A DNA stretch of 64,000 nucleotides from JBBPZK01 sp965219175 (GCA_965219175.1 CBDCNI010000001.1:1550001-1614000), one strand, 5' to 3'. Shown: positions 41,851 to 53,147, numbered from the stretch's first letter. A program made the numbers and translations. Notes: generated from the letters alone by a model not told the origin.

Positions 41851-43368
41851 CTACGTCGGCGCTTCTTCCAGGGCCATGTCTCCTCTCATCTGTATGCTCG
41901 CCAGGGCGTGGGCCATCGGGCGGGTAGCGGGGTAGAGGTCTCTGTAGATGGCGTAGAGTTCGTCGTAGAGTTCGCGGTTCTCAGCGTTTGGTTCGATGGT
42001 TTCCGCCATCGAGGTCCAGCTAGTGTCGCGGTCCAGCAAGCCGCAGGCGATCCCGGCGAGCATGGCGTCACCGTAGCAGGCGCCGACAGTTTGTTCGGGG
42101 ATTTGCTGGGTTACACCGGTGATATCGGAGAGGATCCGGGTCCACAGTCCGCCTTTGGTCCCGCCGCCGACGGCGACGACGCGCTTGTCTTCGCCGCCCG
42201 CCTCGTTCACCACCTCCAGCAGGTGCCGCGCCCCGAAAGCGGTCGCCTCCAACAGCGCCCGGTAGAGGTGGCCGCGCCCGTGACCGAGCGTAAGGCCGCA
42301 CATTACGCCTCGCGCGTCCGGGTCCAAAAGCGGCGTCCGTTCACCGGCGAAGTACGGCAAGACGATCAGGCCATCCGAGCCCGGAGCTACTTTGTCGGCT
42401 TCCTCGGTAAGCTCCTCGAAAGACTTGTCGCCGGAGATATTCTTGAGCCAGCCCGTCAGCGAACCGGAGGTAGCCATGCCGCTCGACAGGTTGTAGGTCC
42501 CTTCGAAGAGGTGGGCGTTGCTCCAGAGCCTTTCGGACGGCAGCGACTCCTCGGCGACCACGATGATAGACATGGTCGAACCGTAGATGATTATGGCGTC
42601 TCCGGGATTTTTTACCCCGACGCTCAGGCTGTCGGCGAAGCTGTCCGTGCTCCCGACGGCGACCGGAATACCTTCGGGAAGTCCGGTCGCCTCTGCGCCT
42701 TCTTTGGAGATCTCACCGGCCACGCTCGCAGACCAGCGAAGATCGGGCATTTCGAGGCCCGGCGCAACCTCCTCGCACCAGTCTTTGATCCAGCGGTTCT
42801 CACCCGTGTGGTACAGCGGTTCGCACATGCTGGCCGACGCGTGATCCAGGACGTAGGCGCCGGTGAGCTTGTGGGTCACGAACGTGTGAGCCATGAAGAA
42901 GTAGCGCGTCTTCTCGTACACTTCGGGCTCGTTGTGGGCGACCCAGGAGATCTTCGGTCCAACTGATTGCGCGCTCAACGGGTTGCCGCAGCGCTTGGTG
43001 ATCTCCTCTTCCCCGAACTTCCCGGTAAGCTCCTCGACTTCTTTGGAGGCCCGCGTGTCTATTCCGTAGAGGATGGCCGGCCTCAAGGGTTTACCATCTT
43101 TGTCTGCTGCTAGAAAACACGGCCCGATGCCGCTGATACACACGGCCGCCACGGAGCCACCGTCAGCCTTCTCCAGAAGTTCGGCGCAGACTTCCGTGAA
43201 GTCTTTCCACCACATCTCTTCCGCGTCGTGCTCCGCCCAGCCGGGACGGGGTAGCGAGAGTTCGTGCGACCTCTCGGCTTTCCCTAGAATCTCTCCGTCC
43301 GGCCTGGTGAGCACGCCAGTCGTGCTGGAAGTCCCTATATCCACCCCCAATAACAGCTCGCTGCTCAT
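41851..43368 (-). CDS. FGGY-family carbohydrate kinase (xylulokinase-like)
   Basis: A 505-residue sugar kinase: LLGVDIGTSSTTGVLTRPDG at the N-terminus, PGWAEHDAEEMWWKDF, AVCISGIGPCFLAADKDGKP, RPAILYGIDTRA and the C-terminal ATP-site segment VVAVGGGTKGGLWTRILSDI. ATG at 43368 is preceded by AAAGGAG; the longer frame to 43422 is not family-like. Within the operon it would phosphorylate a ketose or polyol related to hexitol breakdown; the exact substrate cannot be read from sequence. Confidence 0.9.
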   Translation of the reverse strand: MSSELLLGVDIGTSSTTGVLTRPDGEILGKAERSHELSLPRPGWAEHDAEEMWWKDFTEVCAELLEKADGGSVAAVCISGIGPCFLAADKDGKPLRPAILYGIDTRASKEVEELTGKFGEEEITKRCGNPLSAQSVGPKISWVAHNEPEVYEKTRYFFMAHTFVTHKLTGAYVLDHASASMCEPLYHTGENRWIKDWCEEVAPGLEMPDLRWSASVAGEISKEGAEATGLPEGIPVAVGSTDSFADSLSVGVKNPGDAIIIYGSTMSIIVVAEESLPSERLWSNAHLFEGTYNLSSGMATSGSLTGWLKNISGDKSFEELTEEADKVAPGSDGLIVLPYFAGERTPLLDPDARGVMCGLTLGHGRGHLYRALLEATAFGARHLLEVVNEAGGEDKRVVAVGGGTKGGLWTRILSDITGVTQQIPEQTVGACYGDAMLAGIACGLLDRDTSWTSMAETIEPNAENRELYDELYAIYRDLYPATRPMAHALASIQMRGDMALEEAPT

Positions 43369-43462
43369 CGCGCTCCTTTTCCCCTGACACCGGCGGGACG
43401 ATTTCCCAGCGCAGCGCCGCAAACCTCCAAAAGATCTTCTACTTCTACGTCATGCTACACCC

Positions 43463-44615
43463 TTAAACGTCGTCCGAACGCTCTACAACGAGGTCTACGA
43501 GTGGATGGTCTTCTTCTATCTCCGCGTAGCGAGCCAGGGCCGAACGTTTTCCTTCCGCGCTTATCGTCTCTTGCAACTCGACCGCTTCTTCGTCTTGCTG
43601 GTAGTCGAAGTCCAGCACAGCCCCGATAACAGTAGCCAGGTGCGTCGGCGTGTGGCCCATCTCCAAGAGGCGCAGTGCCGGTGAGACGAACCGCTCGTCG
43701 TGGCCGAGTTTGCGGATGGGAGCGCGGGCCACCCGCGTCGTCTCGTCCGAGAGTTGGGGGTTCTCGAAGCGGGTAAAGACTTTCTCCCGGTACTCTCGTA
43801 GTTCCTCCGGGTCGAAACCGTACTCTTGCGCTAGCAGCAGGCTCGTCTCTTCCAGGGCTTTCGCTGCTATGTCGCGCACGCCGTCGTTTCCGAGGGCTTC
43901 GTGGATCTTCGACTCGCCGCGCGCGTATCCCAGGTACGCTATCGCGGAGTGTCCCGCGTTTACCGTGAGCAACTTCCGCTCGATGTAGGGCATCAACTCA
44001 TCGACGTAGGTGACGCCGGTGATCTCCGGACGCTCTCCTTTTATCTGAGAGGCGTCCACCACCCACTCGTAGAAAGGTTCGACCCGAACGTCCACGCTCA
44101 TACTCGACACCTCATCCCTGATACTCCGGTACGATCCGGTCGACCGCCGCGTTCGGGAAACCGGAGATCTCCTCGACCGCCTCCGCGCTCTCGTCCGGCA
44201 CGTTCTCCATCACGTAGCCCTTGAGCTTCTGGCTCGCCCCGACCATGTTCTCACAGGCGATCACGTTGATAGGCTCGCCTCCGAGACGCGCCCGCTCCAC
44301 GAGACCTTTCGCTATGGCCGGGGCGATGATCTCCAGTACCGACGGCCCGACGGCCGTGGTGACGAGGTCCGCTTTCGTCAGCCGCTCCGTCACCTCGTCG
44401 GCGTCGTGTTCGGAGTGGAGGGCCGTGACCCGGTCGACCGTGACGCGCTCCTCGTCTTCGTCGGCCAGGATCACCTCGTAGCTTCCAGCCTCTTTTAGCT
44501 CGTCAACCATATCGTCCCGGACGTCCACGAAGGTGATGTCGTAGCCCGACTCGTGTAGTAGCTGCCCGATAAAACCGCGGCCGATGTTTCCGGCCCCGAA
44601 GTGTACGGCGTCCAT
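43463..44615 (-). pseudogene. mtlD: Mannitol-1-phosphate 5-dehydrogenase, one-base frameshift
   Basis: Two adjacent frames together make a full-length MtlD of about 382 residues. The first (44615 down to 44112) has the NAD motif HFGAGNIGRGFIGQLLHESG, ENMVGASQKLKGYV and FPNAAVDRIVPE, then stops. The second (ending 43463) continues VEPFYEWVVDASQIKG, KLLTVNAGHSAIAYLGY and the helical C-terminal domain. Removing one G from the GGG run (CCC at 44116-44118 on the plus strand) joins them as EYQDEVSS. Either the gene is broken, the run causes slippage, or the base is a sequencing error. It starts directly at the IIA stop (TGAATG). Confidence 0.88.
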
Positions 44616-44990
44616 TCAGACCACGTCTTCGAAGAACGCGAGCAACTCTTCCTTGGACTCCGCCTGGACGATCTTGGCTACGTTCTCCTCGTCCGAGCAG
44701 ACCTGCGCGATGTTGCCGTCTCCGTACTCGACACCGTCTGGGACCGTGATGATCGAGAGTCCTGATTTCTCTATCCACTGCTTCGAGTCGCTGGTGCCGT
44801 GCGGAATGGCGACGGCGTTGCCCATGAAGGTCGAGACTGATTTCTCCCGCTCGAACATGGAGTCTATGTACTTATCCTCAACGTATCCGTTCCCGACGAG
44901 CAGTTCGCCCGCCCGCCGGATCGTCTCTTCCTGGCTGTCCAGGCTCGCGCCAAGCTCTATGTTCTCCCTGGTCAGTACGTCGTCGGACAT
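44616..44990 (-). CDS. Mannitol-type PTS IIA protein with an internal deletion
   Basis: From ATG at 44990 (GAAAGGAG upstream) the protein is 124 residues; mannitol/fructitol IIA proteins are about 145. The phosphorylation site is intact in GNAVAIPHGTSDSK. The usual segment between GDGNIA and VCSDEEN, which in relatives reads like a GIAGK...EHL...NIA block and carries a second conserved histidine, is missing: here GNIA runs straight into QVCSDEEN. The gap looks like recombination between the two NIA-coding words. Activity is therefore doubtful. It is the first gene of the operon with mtlD, kinase, HPr and enzyme I. Confidence 0.85.
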   Translation of the reverse strand: MSDDVLTRENIELGASLDSQEETIRRAGELLVGNGYVEDKYIDSMFEREKSVSTFMGNAVAIPHGTSDSKQWIEKSGLSIITVPDGVEYGDGNIAQVCSDEENVAKIVQAESKEELLAFFEDVV

Positions 44991-45088
44991 CTTCAAGCTC
45001 CTTTCAAAAGAGTTTATTATGCAGGTAGCGGTCGAAAATACCTTCCAGCACCTCGACGATCGCAAACATCTTACGCCTGAGAACAAGC

Positions 45089-45123
45089 TTGTGCAATTGG
45101 TTGTTAATGTTGTTTAGGCACAA
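45089..45123. promoter_or_regulatory. Inverted repeat in the PTS operon upstream region
   Basis: TTGTGC, a 23-base AT-rich spacer with repeated TTGTT words, GCACAA. It lies about 100 bases upstream of the IIA gene and is a candidate operator for the PTS operon. Confidence 0.3.
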
Positions 45124-45353
45124 TAGTTGTTGACAAGATTGTAGTAGAGACCCGTTGGACGATCTCCAAAGCAAAGGTTATTGAATCGGACGGTTTATCG
45201 ACGTGAGCTTGGGGAACCTTTGCGGGCTGCTGGCGTCGTGTGCCGCGACCCCTTACCATGTTCGGGTGGGCTTCCGTTTCAGTCGCCCGGATGATGGCAA
45301 GTTGGACGAGTGAGAGCGGGTTGCCGGAGGCGCCCGTCTTTGAGAGGAGTGGC

Positions 45354-45758
45354 ATGAAGGTAAAGGATATATCCGTGGAGACTGGCGAGCGCTATCAGCT
45401 CGTCTCTATCACCGAGGAGGTGCGCGACGCCGTGCGGGAGAGTGGGGTAGAGGAGGGTTTCTGCATCATATCCTCCACGCATACCACGGCGGCCGTGACG
45501 ATCAACGAAGACTACGACCGGGACGTGCCTGCGGACCTGGCGGCTGCCTGCCGGGCGTTTCTGGAAGTGTTGAGCGTGGACTTCCAGCACGCGGAGGGAA
45601 ACAGCGATTCACACCTTTTGACCAGCATGTTCGGGCAGTCGCAGTACCTCCTGGTGCGGGGCGGAGAGCCGGATCTGGGCCGCTGGCAGGGCGTTTTTCT
45701 GGCCGAGTTCGACGGTCCCCGGTGGAGGACCGTGCGTACCGCAGTGGGCGAAGCGTAG
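45354..45758 (+). CDS. YjbQ/UPF0047 family protein
   Basis: A 134-residue protein of the YjbQ family: GFCIISSTHTTAAVTINEDY followed by DRDVPADL, FQHAEGNSDSHLLTSMFGQS and GRWQGVFLAEFDGPRWRTV. Conserved His, Asp and Glu residues cluster as in structures of the family. Some members have weak thiamine-phosphate synthase activity, but the in vivo role is unclear. ATG at 45354 follows GAGAGGAG; the upstream extension of the frame is not conserved in character. It is divergent from the PTS operon. Confidence 0.9.
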   Translation: MKVKDISVETGERYQLVSITEEVRDAVRESGVEEGFCIISSTHTTAAVTINEDYDRDVPADLAAACRAFLEVLSVDFQHAEGNSDSHLLTSMFGQSQYLLVRGGEPDLGRWQGVFLAEFDGPRWRTVRTAVGEA

Positions 45759-45873
45759 AGATAGTGTGTTAATTGTCCTGCGAAGTCCTGTCGCTCTCGG
45801 GTAGAATGTAGCTAGCGGGGCGATGGGTTATGTTCCGGCGGTCGGTTTCAGCTAGGTGGTTCTGGAGGATAGT

Positions 45874-47253
45874 ATGGGCAAACTGCTAAAGGGAGGACTC
45901 GTTGCGGGGGGCGCGGTGCTCGCGGTCGGTGGCGCCAAGTGGGCTATGAACTCCGAGCCCCGGTACGCGCCGTGGGAGAAGCCGAAATTCAGCGACTTCC
46001 AGCACAAGGTCCTCATACTCGGCGGAGGGTTCGGTGGATACAACGTCGCCAAGAACCTCTGCGGTCTCATCAGGGGGCGTGACGACGTCGGTGTGATGGT
46101 CATCGCCAAGGACAACTACCTGACCTTCTGGCCGATGGTTCCGGGGGTCGTGTCGAGTGACGTGGGCGTGAGGAACATCGCCCAGCCCTTGCGGCGCGCC
46201 CTGATCCACGACGGCGCCAGCTTCCGCCGGGCGGAGGTCGAGAGCGTAGACTTCGAAGAGCAGGTCGTCCGGGCCGGCGGTCACGAGTTTCCCTACGACC
46301 AGCTCGTTTTCGCCCTCGGCGCGCAGCCTTCTTTCTTCGGAATACCGGGCGTCGAGGAGCACGCCATCCCGATGAAGGGTATCACGGACGCCGTGGCTAT
46401 CCGCGACCGGGTGATAGAGCGCTTCGAGGAGTCGTCTTTGGAAGGCGACGTTCCCGATTCGAAGCTGACGTTCGTGGTTATAGGAGCGGGGGCGACGGGG
46501 GTCGAGACGGCTGCCCAGCTCCACGTCTTGATCCACGAGGTGCTCGCGCCCGAGTACCCGAACATAAACCCGAACAGGTTCCGGGTCTTTTTGATGGACG
46601 CGCTGCCGAATATATTGCCTGAGTTGGATCCCGGCCTCCGCAGAGTGGCGCGGGGGCAACTGGCCTCGCGCGACATCGAAGTGTGGGTCAACGCGATGGC
46701 CGAGGAGATCACGGAAGACTGCGTGAAGCTCAAGGACGGACGAACGGTGGCCTCCGCGAACGTGATCTGGACCGCAGGCTCCCGCCCGAATTCTCGTCTC
46801 ACCGATATGGATAGCCTACCGCTCGCCGAGAAGACGAAGGGCCTGAAAGTGGACGAGTACCTCCGCGTCGAAGACCGGGAGAACGTCTGGGGACTAGGGG
46901 ACAACGCGACCATCCCGGACGGCGAGGGTGGTTTCATACCCCCGAACGCCCAGGCGGCGGTAAAAGGAGGCGCGCACCTCGCCCACAACATCCTCGCGAA
47001 GATAGATGGAGAGGAGGTGACGCCGTTCCACTACAAGTCTCAGGGACAACTCATAGACCTCGGCAGCCAGTTCGCCATCAACGACGTCTTCGGGGTGAAG
47101 TTCAGCGGTTTCCTCGCTTCTCTGTTCTGGCGCGGCGCCTACCTCGTTCGGCTCGACAGCCCGCAGGGGCGGGTCCGCCAGGGATTAGACTGGGCGCTTG
47201 AGTTCGTCTCGCGGCCGACCGTCGCCCAGATCCGGGGCTCATCCGCCGACTAA
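45874..47253 (+). CDS. ndh: Type II NADH dehydrogenase-like flavoprotein
   Basis: A 459-residue pyridine nucleotide-disulphide oxidoreductase. A hydrophobic, glycine-rich N-terminal segment (residues 5-25) may anchor it. The FAD motif is ILGGGFGGYNVAKNL, the NAD motif VIGAGATGVETAAQLH, and the second FAD motif VWGLGDNATIPDG. The family transfers electrons from NADH to quinone without proton pumping. ATG at 45874 follows GGAGG by 5 bases and is preferred to GTG at 45856. The N-terminal anchor is unusual for the family. Confidence 0.9.
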   Translation: MGKLLKGGLVAGGAVLAVGGAKWAMNSEPRYAPWEKPKFSDFQHKVLILGGGFGGYNVAKNLCGLIRGRDDVGVMVIAKDNYLTFWPMVPGVVSSDVGVRNIAQPLRRALIHDGASFRRAEVESVDFEEQVVRAGGHEFPYDQLVFALGAQPSFFGIPGVEEHAIPMKGITDAVAIRDRVIERFEESSLEGDVPDSKLTFVVIGAGATGVETAAQLHVLIHEVLAPEYPNINPNRFRVFLMDALPNILPELDPGLRRVARGQLASRDIEVWVNAMAEEITEDCVKLKDGRTVASANVIWTAGSRPNSRLTDMDSLPLAEKTKGLKVDEYLRVEDRENVWGLGDNATIPDGEGGFIPPNAQAAVKGGAHLAHNILAKIDGEEVTPFHYKSQGQLIDLGSQFAINDVFGVKFSGFLASLFWRGAYLVRLDSPQGRVRQGLDWALEFVSRPTVAQIRGSSAD

Positions 47254-47389
47254 ATAGGCGGACGTGTCTTGAGCCGTGGTCTGAGAAGTGCTAGGTTAGG
47301 CTTATCCACGGAACAGTAGATCAGGGGAGAGCGGGCATGAAAACCAGGTTGCGACGGACCCCGGCTCTCACGGGTCCGAAAAAACTCTC

Positions 47390-47956
47390 GTGAACTTCGC
47401 GAACCAGCTAACACTCGCGCGGTTGGTCGCCGTTTTTCCCGTGATGGTCGCCCTCTACCTGCCGTTCTACGGTAGCCACACGGCAGCCGTCGTTCTCTAC
47501 GTCGCCGCAATGTTGACCGACTACTTCGACGGCATCGCCGCCCGGAGGTCGAATAAGGTCACGGGCTTCGGCAAGCTCATAGACTCCATAGCGGACAAGG
47601 CGCTTATAGTGTCGCTGTTCTTCGCCCTCGTCGACGTCGGGCTGATGGCGGCCTGGATGGCGGCGCTGATGGTCATCCGGGAGTTTGCGGTAACGGGCTT
47701 GCGGATGGTGGCGCTAGAGTCTGGGGAGGTCATCGCGGCGAACAATTGGGGCAAGGCGAAGATGAACTCCCAAAGCCTCGCGGTATTCGTGCTCTTGCTG
47801 AGTTACGCCCACATCGGGCCGTGGGGGTTTTTGGGCGAGTTTGGATGGTGGCTGATGGTCCTGGCGGTGATTCTAACTTTGATCTCCGGCTGGTCTTACC
47901 TGAAAGATACGCCCCGTATACTATCGGTCCAGTCCGAGCGGGACCGGAGATTTTGA
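47390..47956 (+). CDS. pgsA: CDP-diacylglycerol-glycerol-3-phosphate phosphatidyltransferase
   Basis: A 188-residue membrane protein with about four to six helices. It has the complete CDP-alcohol phosphotransferase motif: DYFDGIAARR, then GKLIDSIADK with the two final aspartates. It is probably PgsA, making phosphatidylglycerol phosphate, although phosphatidylinositol phosphate synthase belongs to the same family. GTG at 47390 follows a 7-pair hairpin (CGGACCC / GGGTCCG, 47355-47378) that may affect initiation. Its stop overlaps the next ATG (TGATG). Confidence 0.88.
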   Translation: MNFANQLTLARLVAVFPVMVALYLPFYGSHTAAVVLYVAAMLTDYFDGIAARRSNKVTGFGKLIDSIADKALIVSLFFALVDVGLMAAWMAALMVIREFAVTGLRMVALESGEVIAANNWGKAKMNSQSLAVFVLLLSYAHIGPWGFLGEFGWWLMVLAVILTLISGWSYLKDTPRILSVQSERDRRF

Positions 47957-48828
47957 TGGAGAATGGGAACATGGGACAACAGAGACCGAACCACAATGGA
48001 ACGAGAAGACATTTTAACGCCGGCGAAGTCGAGGCTGTTTTGCGACGGGCCGCCGAACTGAACTCCAGACGAGGGGAACGGGGCTCCGGAGAAACCGGGA
48101 GCGTGACCCCGGAGATACTCCTGAAAGTAGCTGTCGCCGCCGGTATCCCGGCGGAGCACGCGCGTCGAGCCATCGAAGACCTCGACTCGCAGGAGCCGGC
48201 CGAACCTGACACCCTGGCGATGAAGCTCTACGGCTCGGCCCGGCTGCGGGTCATCCGGGAGATAGACGACCGAGCTTCTTTTATCCGTGACCACCTGGAA
48301 TATACTCTCCGTCGCGAACAGGGGCTCAAGCTGCGCCGCAGTACGGAGGAGGGCTCTCTGTGGGACTCGGGAGACGCCCTTGGAGCCGTCCGGCGAGCCT
48401 TCGATTTCTCTGGGCAACGCACGCTTCTCAAAACGGACGAGGTCGAGTTGGTCGTCGAGAGAATAGGGAGTGAGCGCTGCGAGACGAACCTGACGACCGA
48501 CGTTACCGGCCAGCGCGGAGAGTACCTCTCCCTCGGCGCGCTCGTCGGGGTGACGCTCGCCCTGCCGGTCGCCATAGCAGGAGTGCAGGACCCGCTTTTC
48601 CTACTCGGTATCCTCCCCGCCGTCGCCGCTCCCGCCATCGGGTTCAAGCTCGCTTACAACAAGGCCCGCACGGAGATACGACGCGCTTTGAACGACCTCC
48701 TCGACGACGCCGAAGACATACCTCTCGACGAAGAAGACGATCCGAAAGCCGGGGATAAACGCTCCCCGGAACAATCCCGCAGCCTCGAACAAGCGCCGAA
48801 GTTCACCACCCGACGCCGGGACGAATAG
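47956..48828 (+). CDS. Two-helix membrane protein, function unknown
   Basis: A 290-residue protein coupled to pgsA. The N-terminal 60 residues resemble short helical modules found in actinobacterial membrane proteins (GEVEAVLRRAAELN ... GSVTPEILLKVAVAAGIPAEHARRAI, with spacing). Two hydrophobic helices lie at about 205-245 (LGALVGVTLALPVAIAGV; LFLLGILPAVAAPAIG). A charged acidic tail follows. No catalytic motif. Similar proteins carry this helical segment as a regulator or adaptor; I assign no role. Confidence 0.75.
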   Translation: MENGNMGQQRPNHNGTRRHFNAGEVEAVLRRAAELNSRRGERGSGETGSVTPEILLKVAVAAGIPAEHARRAIEDLDSQEPAEPDTLAMKLYGSARLRVIREIDDRASFIRDHLEYTLRREQGLKLRRSTEEGSLWDSGDALGAVRRAFDFSGQRTLLKTDEVELVVERIGSERCETNLTTDVTGQRGEYLSLGALVGVTLALPVAIAGVQDPLFLLGILPAVAAPAIGFKLAYNKARTEIRRALNDLLDDAEDIPLDEEDDPKAGDKRSPEQSRSLEQAPKFTTRRRDE

Positions 48829-48900
48829 AATCCCGCTCCTCCAACTACAGGTTTGCCGGCAGGCTCGCTGCTTCGTCGCCTGCTCCGCTGTGTCTGACCC

Positions 48901-51078
<2,178 letters not shown>

Positions 51079-51089
51079 AGGAGGCGTAA

Positions 51090-51611
51090 ATGAGGCTTAC
51101 GGGCAAGAACGTCGGGGTGCTGGTCGCGGAAGGTTTCGAAGACCTCGAATATTGGGTGACGGTGATGAGGCTCCGGGAGGAGGGGGCTGGGGTGATCTCC
51201 ATAGGTCCCAGCCTGGACTCCGTATCCGGCAAGAACGCGCTCGAAGCGACGCCCGACGTGACGGCGGACGGCGTGGACGCCTCGGACCTGGACGGCATCG
51301 TGGTGCCGGGCGGCTGGGCTCCGGACAAACTTCGGCGTTACCCGGAGATAGTCGGGCTCGTCCGCGAGGTACACGAGCAGGGCAAGACCGTCGGCATCAT
51401 CTGCCACGGTGGGCTCGTGGGGATCTCCGCCGGCATCGTGAACGGCGTCAACGCTACCGGCTCCCTCGGCATAAAGGACGACCTCGAAAACGCCGGCGCG
51501 ACCTGGGTCGACAAACCCGCTTTCACGGATGGAAACATGGTCTGGGGCCGCGTCGTTCCGGACATCCCGGACTTCTGCCGCGAGCTCGTAGCCGCGCTCG
51601 AGGACGGGTAA
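51090..51611 (+). CDS. DJ-1/PfpI family protein (YhbO-like)
   Basis: A 173-residue class I amidotransferase-like protein. N-terminal VGVLVAEGFEDLEYWVTVMR with the conserved Glu, GIVVPGGWAPDKLRR and the nucleophile elbow VGIICHGGLVGISAG with Cys-His. Relatives are deglycases, chaperones or proteases of stress response. It follows recQ by 11 bases with a good ribosome site (GAGGCGT), so it is likely co-transcribed. Confidence 0.92.
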   Translation: MRLTGKNVGVLVAEGFEDLEYWVTVMRLREEGAGVISIGPSLDSVSGKNALEATPDVTADGVDASDLDGIVVPGGWAPDKLRRYPEIVGLVREVHEQGKTVGIICHGGLVGISAGIVNGVNATGSLGIKDDLENAGATWVDKPAFTDGNMVWGRVVPDIPDFCRELVAALEDG

Positions 51612-51656
51612 ACCCGCTCACGGCTCATGACGAGGGTCGGTTGGTAGAATAGCGTT

Positions 51657-52145
51657 ATGTTCAAGAGTGTTGCATCTGTAGTTGTTGGAGCTTTAGTCTC
51701 GTTAATTCTTAGCATCCTCCTGGTCTTTGGGATCATGGCTCCGATCCTTACTGCGATATTTGGCTTGAAGCCCTCGCAGTCCATCGTGGTCCAGTTCGCC
51801 CCGTTGCTGATCTTCGTAGCCGCTTTCGCCTTCTACTTTGGTGGTATGGCCGCCGGTTACAAAGCGCCGTCTCGACGCAGGCTGCACGGTATCTTAGTCG
51901 CGGTCTTCCTGTTCCTGGTCTCGCCGGTCGTCAATCTTGCCTCCGGAAAAGACATTTTCCCGCAATTCCACACTACAGCAACCACGCTTCTCGCCCTCGT
52001 GCTGTTGGCCGTCTCGCTCGCGGCAGCTTACGTCGGAGCCGGTAGAGGCGCTACGCTTTGGGCGGTCAACGAGGAACATAACCGCAAACGGCTGGCGCGT
52101 GAGAGATATCGCCGGGCGAAACAGGCTCAGGAGGAAGAAGCCTAA
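51657..52145 (+). CDS. Four-helix membrane protein, function unknown
   Basis: A 162-residue protein with four hydrophobic helices (about 7-33, 45-66, 80-96 and 108-128) and a highly charged C-terminal tail rich in Arg, Lys and Glu (EEHNRKRLARERYRRAKQAQ). Helix 1 contains SLILSILLVFGIMAPIL. No known family is recognised. It overlaps the 3' end of the convergent coiled-coil gene by four bases. Confidence 0.75.
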   Translation: MFKSVASVVVGALVSLILSILLVFGIMAPILTAIFGLKPSQSIVVQFAPLLIFVAAFAFYFGGMAAGYKAPSRRRLHGILVAVFLFLVSPVVNLASGKDIFPQFHTTATTLLALVLLAVSLAAAYVGAGRGATLWAVNEEHNRKRLARERYRRAKQAQEEEA

Positions 52146-52864
52146 CCGCTCCGCACGCCCATCGTTATACGGCCCCGCTCATCCGCGCGGGCGTTCGGTT
52201 GCACAGCTCCCGCTCGAAGAGGTTCGTCGCCGGACGCTATCAGGTACACTCGAGGTCCCTCTACGCCTTCGGTCAGGTCTGCGGCGTAGCGGCGCCAGGA
52301 GAATTCGCCCCACGATAGCGTGATCTCCGGTGTCCCCGGAGTACCATTGTCTAGGCCGACGTGTACTTCCGGCGGGCCGAACGCTTTCGAGATGGATGAC
52401 ACCACCCTCGTATGTTCGCTGGAGTTGAAGAGTTCTACACCGGCCCGCAATCGCTCACCCGGTTCCGCGAGCTTCCTGAGGTCGCCCGCGAGCCTCCCGT
52501 TCTCCTCCTGCACTCCTGCCAAAAGGTCTTCGAGTTCGCGTATCCGATCCTCCGCCCGCGCATTTTCGGTCTCCAGCCTTGCTTGCCTTCTCTGGAGATC
52601 CGTCGAGTCTTTCAGCGCGCCTTCGAGACGCGCGATGCGTTCCCGGAGACGGCTTTCCAACACGCCGGTTTCGGACCTTCGCTGCTCTTCCAACGCTCTG
52701 TTGCGGGCTGCCACTTCAGATTGCGCCGCCCGCAGTGCCAGGTTTGCCCGTTTCAGGTCCAGGCGAAGACTCGAAACCTCTTCTTCGAGGCTCTCTATAA
52801 GGGCGCCAGCGGCTTCGAGCCTGTCCGCAAGCTCGGCCGCCAGGTCTCTGGGTGCTTCACTCAT
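52142..52864 (-). CDS. Coiled-coil protein with C-terminal globular domain
   Basis: A 240-residue protein. Residues about 8-140 form a continuous heptad-like coiled coil (ALIESLEEEVSSLRLDLKRA ... RRQARLETENARAEDRIREL). The final 90 residues are a compact, beta-rich domain (VSSISKAFGPPEVHVGLDNG; LSWGEFSWRRYAADLTEG). No membrane segment. The C-terminal part may bind a partner, as in actinobacterial cell-division or stress coiled coils, but I do not recognise a family. Confidence 0.78.
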   Translation of the reverse strand: MSEAPRDLAAELADRLEAAGALIESLEEEVSSLRLDLKRANLALRAAQSEVAARNRALEEQRRSETGVLESRLRERIARLEGALKDSTDLQRRQARLETENARAEDRIRELEDLLAGVQEENGRLAGDLRKLAEPGERLRAGVELFNSSEHTRVVSSISKAFGPPEVHVGLDNGTPGTPEITLSWGEFSWRRYAADLTEGVEGPRVYLIASGDEPLRAGAVQPNARADERGRITMGVRSG

Positions 52865-52932
52865 AGTAATTCGCCCCCGCCGGGTCGGGTACTCCCGTAT
52901 AGATTAAGCCCCGCCGGGCTTCCGGTAAAGAG

Positions 52933-53139
52933 TTAGCCCCGCCGCTCCCCGAAGAGCTTCATGGAACCGGAGAAAAGGTTCGGGTTGTTCTCATCCTCGG
53001 CTACCGTATCCGTGACTGCAGCGTGCTCTTCAGAAGCGCGTTCCCTGAAAAAAGATTCGAATACCGCCACGGATCTCCGCGCCTGGTCCTCACTCAAACC
53101 CGCCCGCTTCTGTAACTCCTCCACCAACTCTTCGTACAT
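52933..53139 (-). CDS. Small helical protein, unknown function
   Basis: A 68-residue protein: MYEELVEELQKRAGLSEDQA, then VAVFESFFRER, and an acidic C-terminus. The start resembles short helical proteins of the DUF2267/YidB type (two helices separated by a GLSE turn), but this is loose. Its ATG lies 8 bases after the stop of the Fur-family gene on the same strand, and GAGGG is upstream. Confidence 0.65.
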   Translation of the reverse strand: MYEELVEELQKRAGLSEDQARRSVAVFESFFRERASEEHAAVTDTVAEDENNPNLFSGSMKLFGERRG

Positions 53140-53147
53140 TCGGCCCT

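Noticed and set aside
47355..47378. Terminator before pgsA
   Set aside because: The 7-pair hairpin is followed on the plus strand by an A run, not a T run, and on the minus strand the T run precedes the stem.
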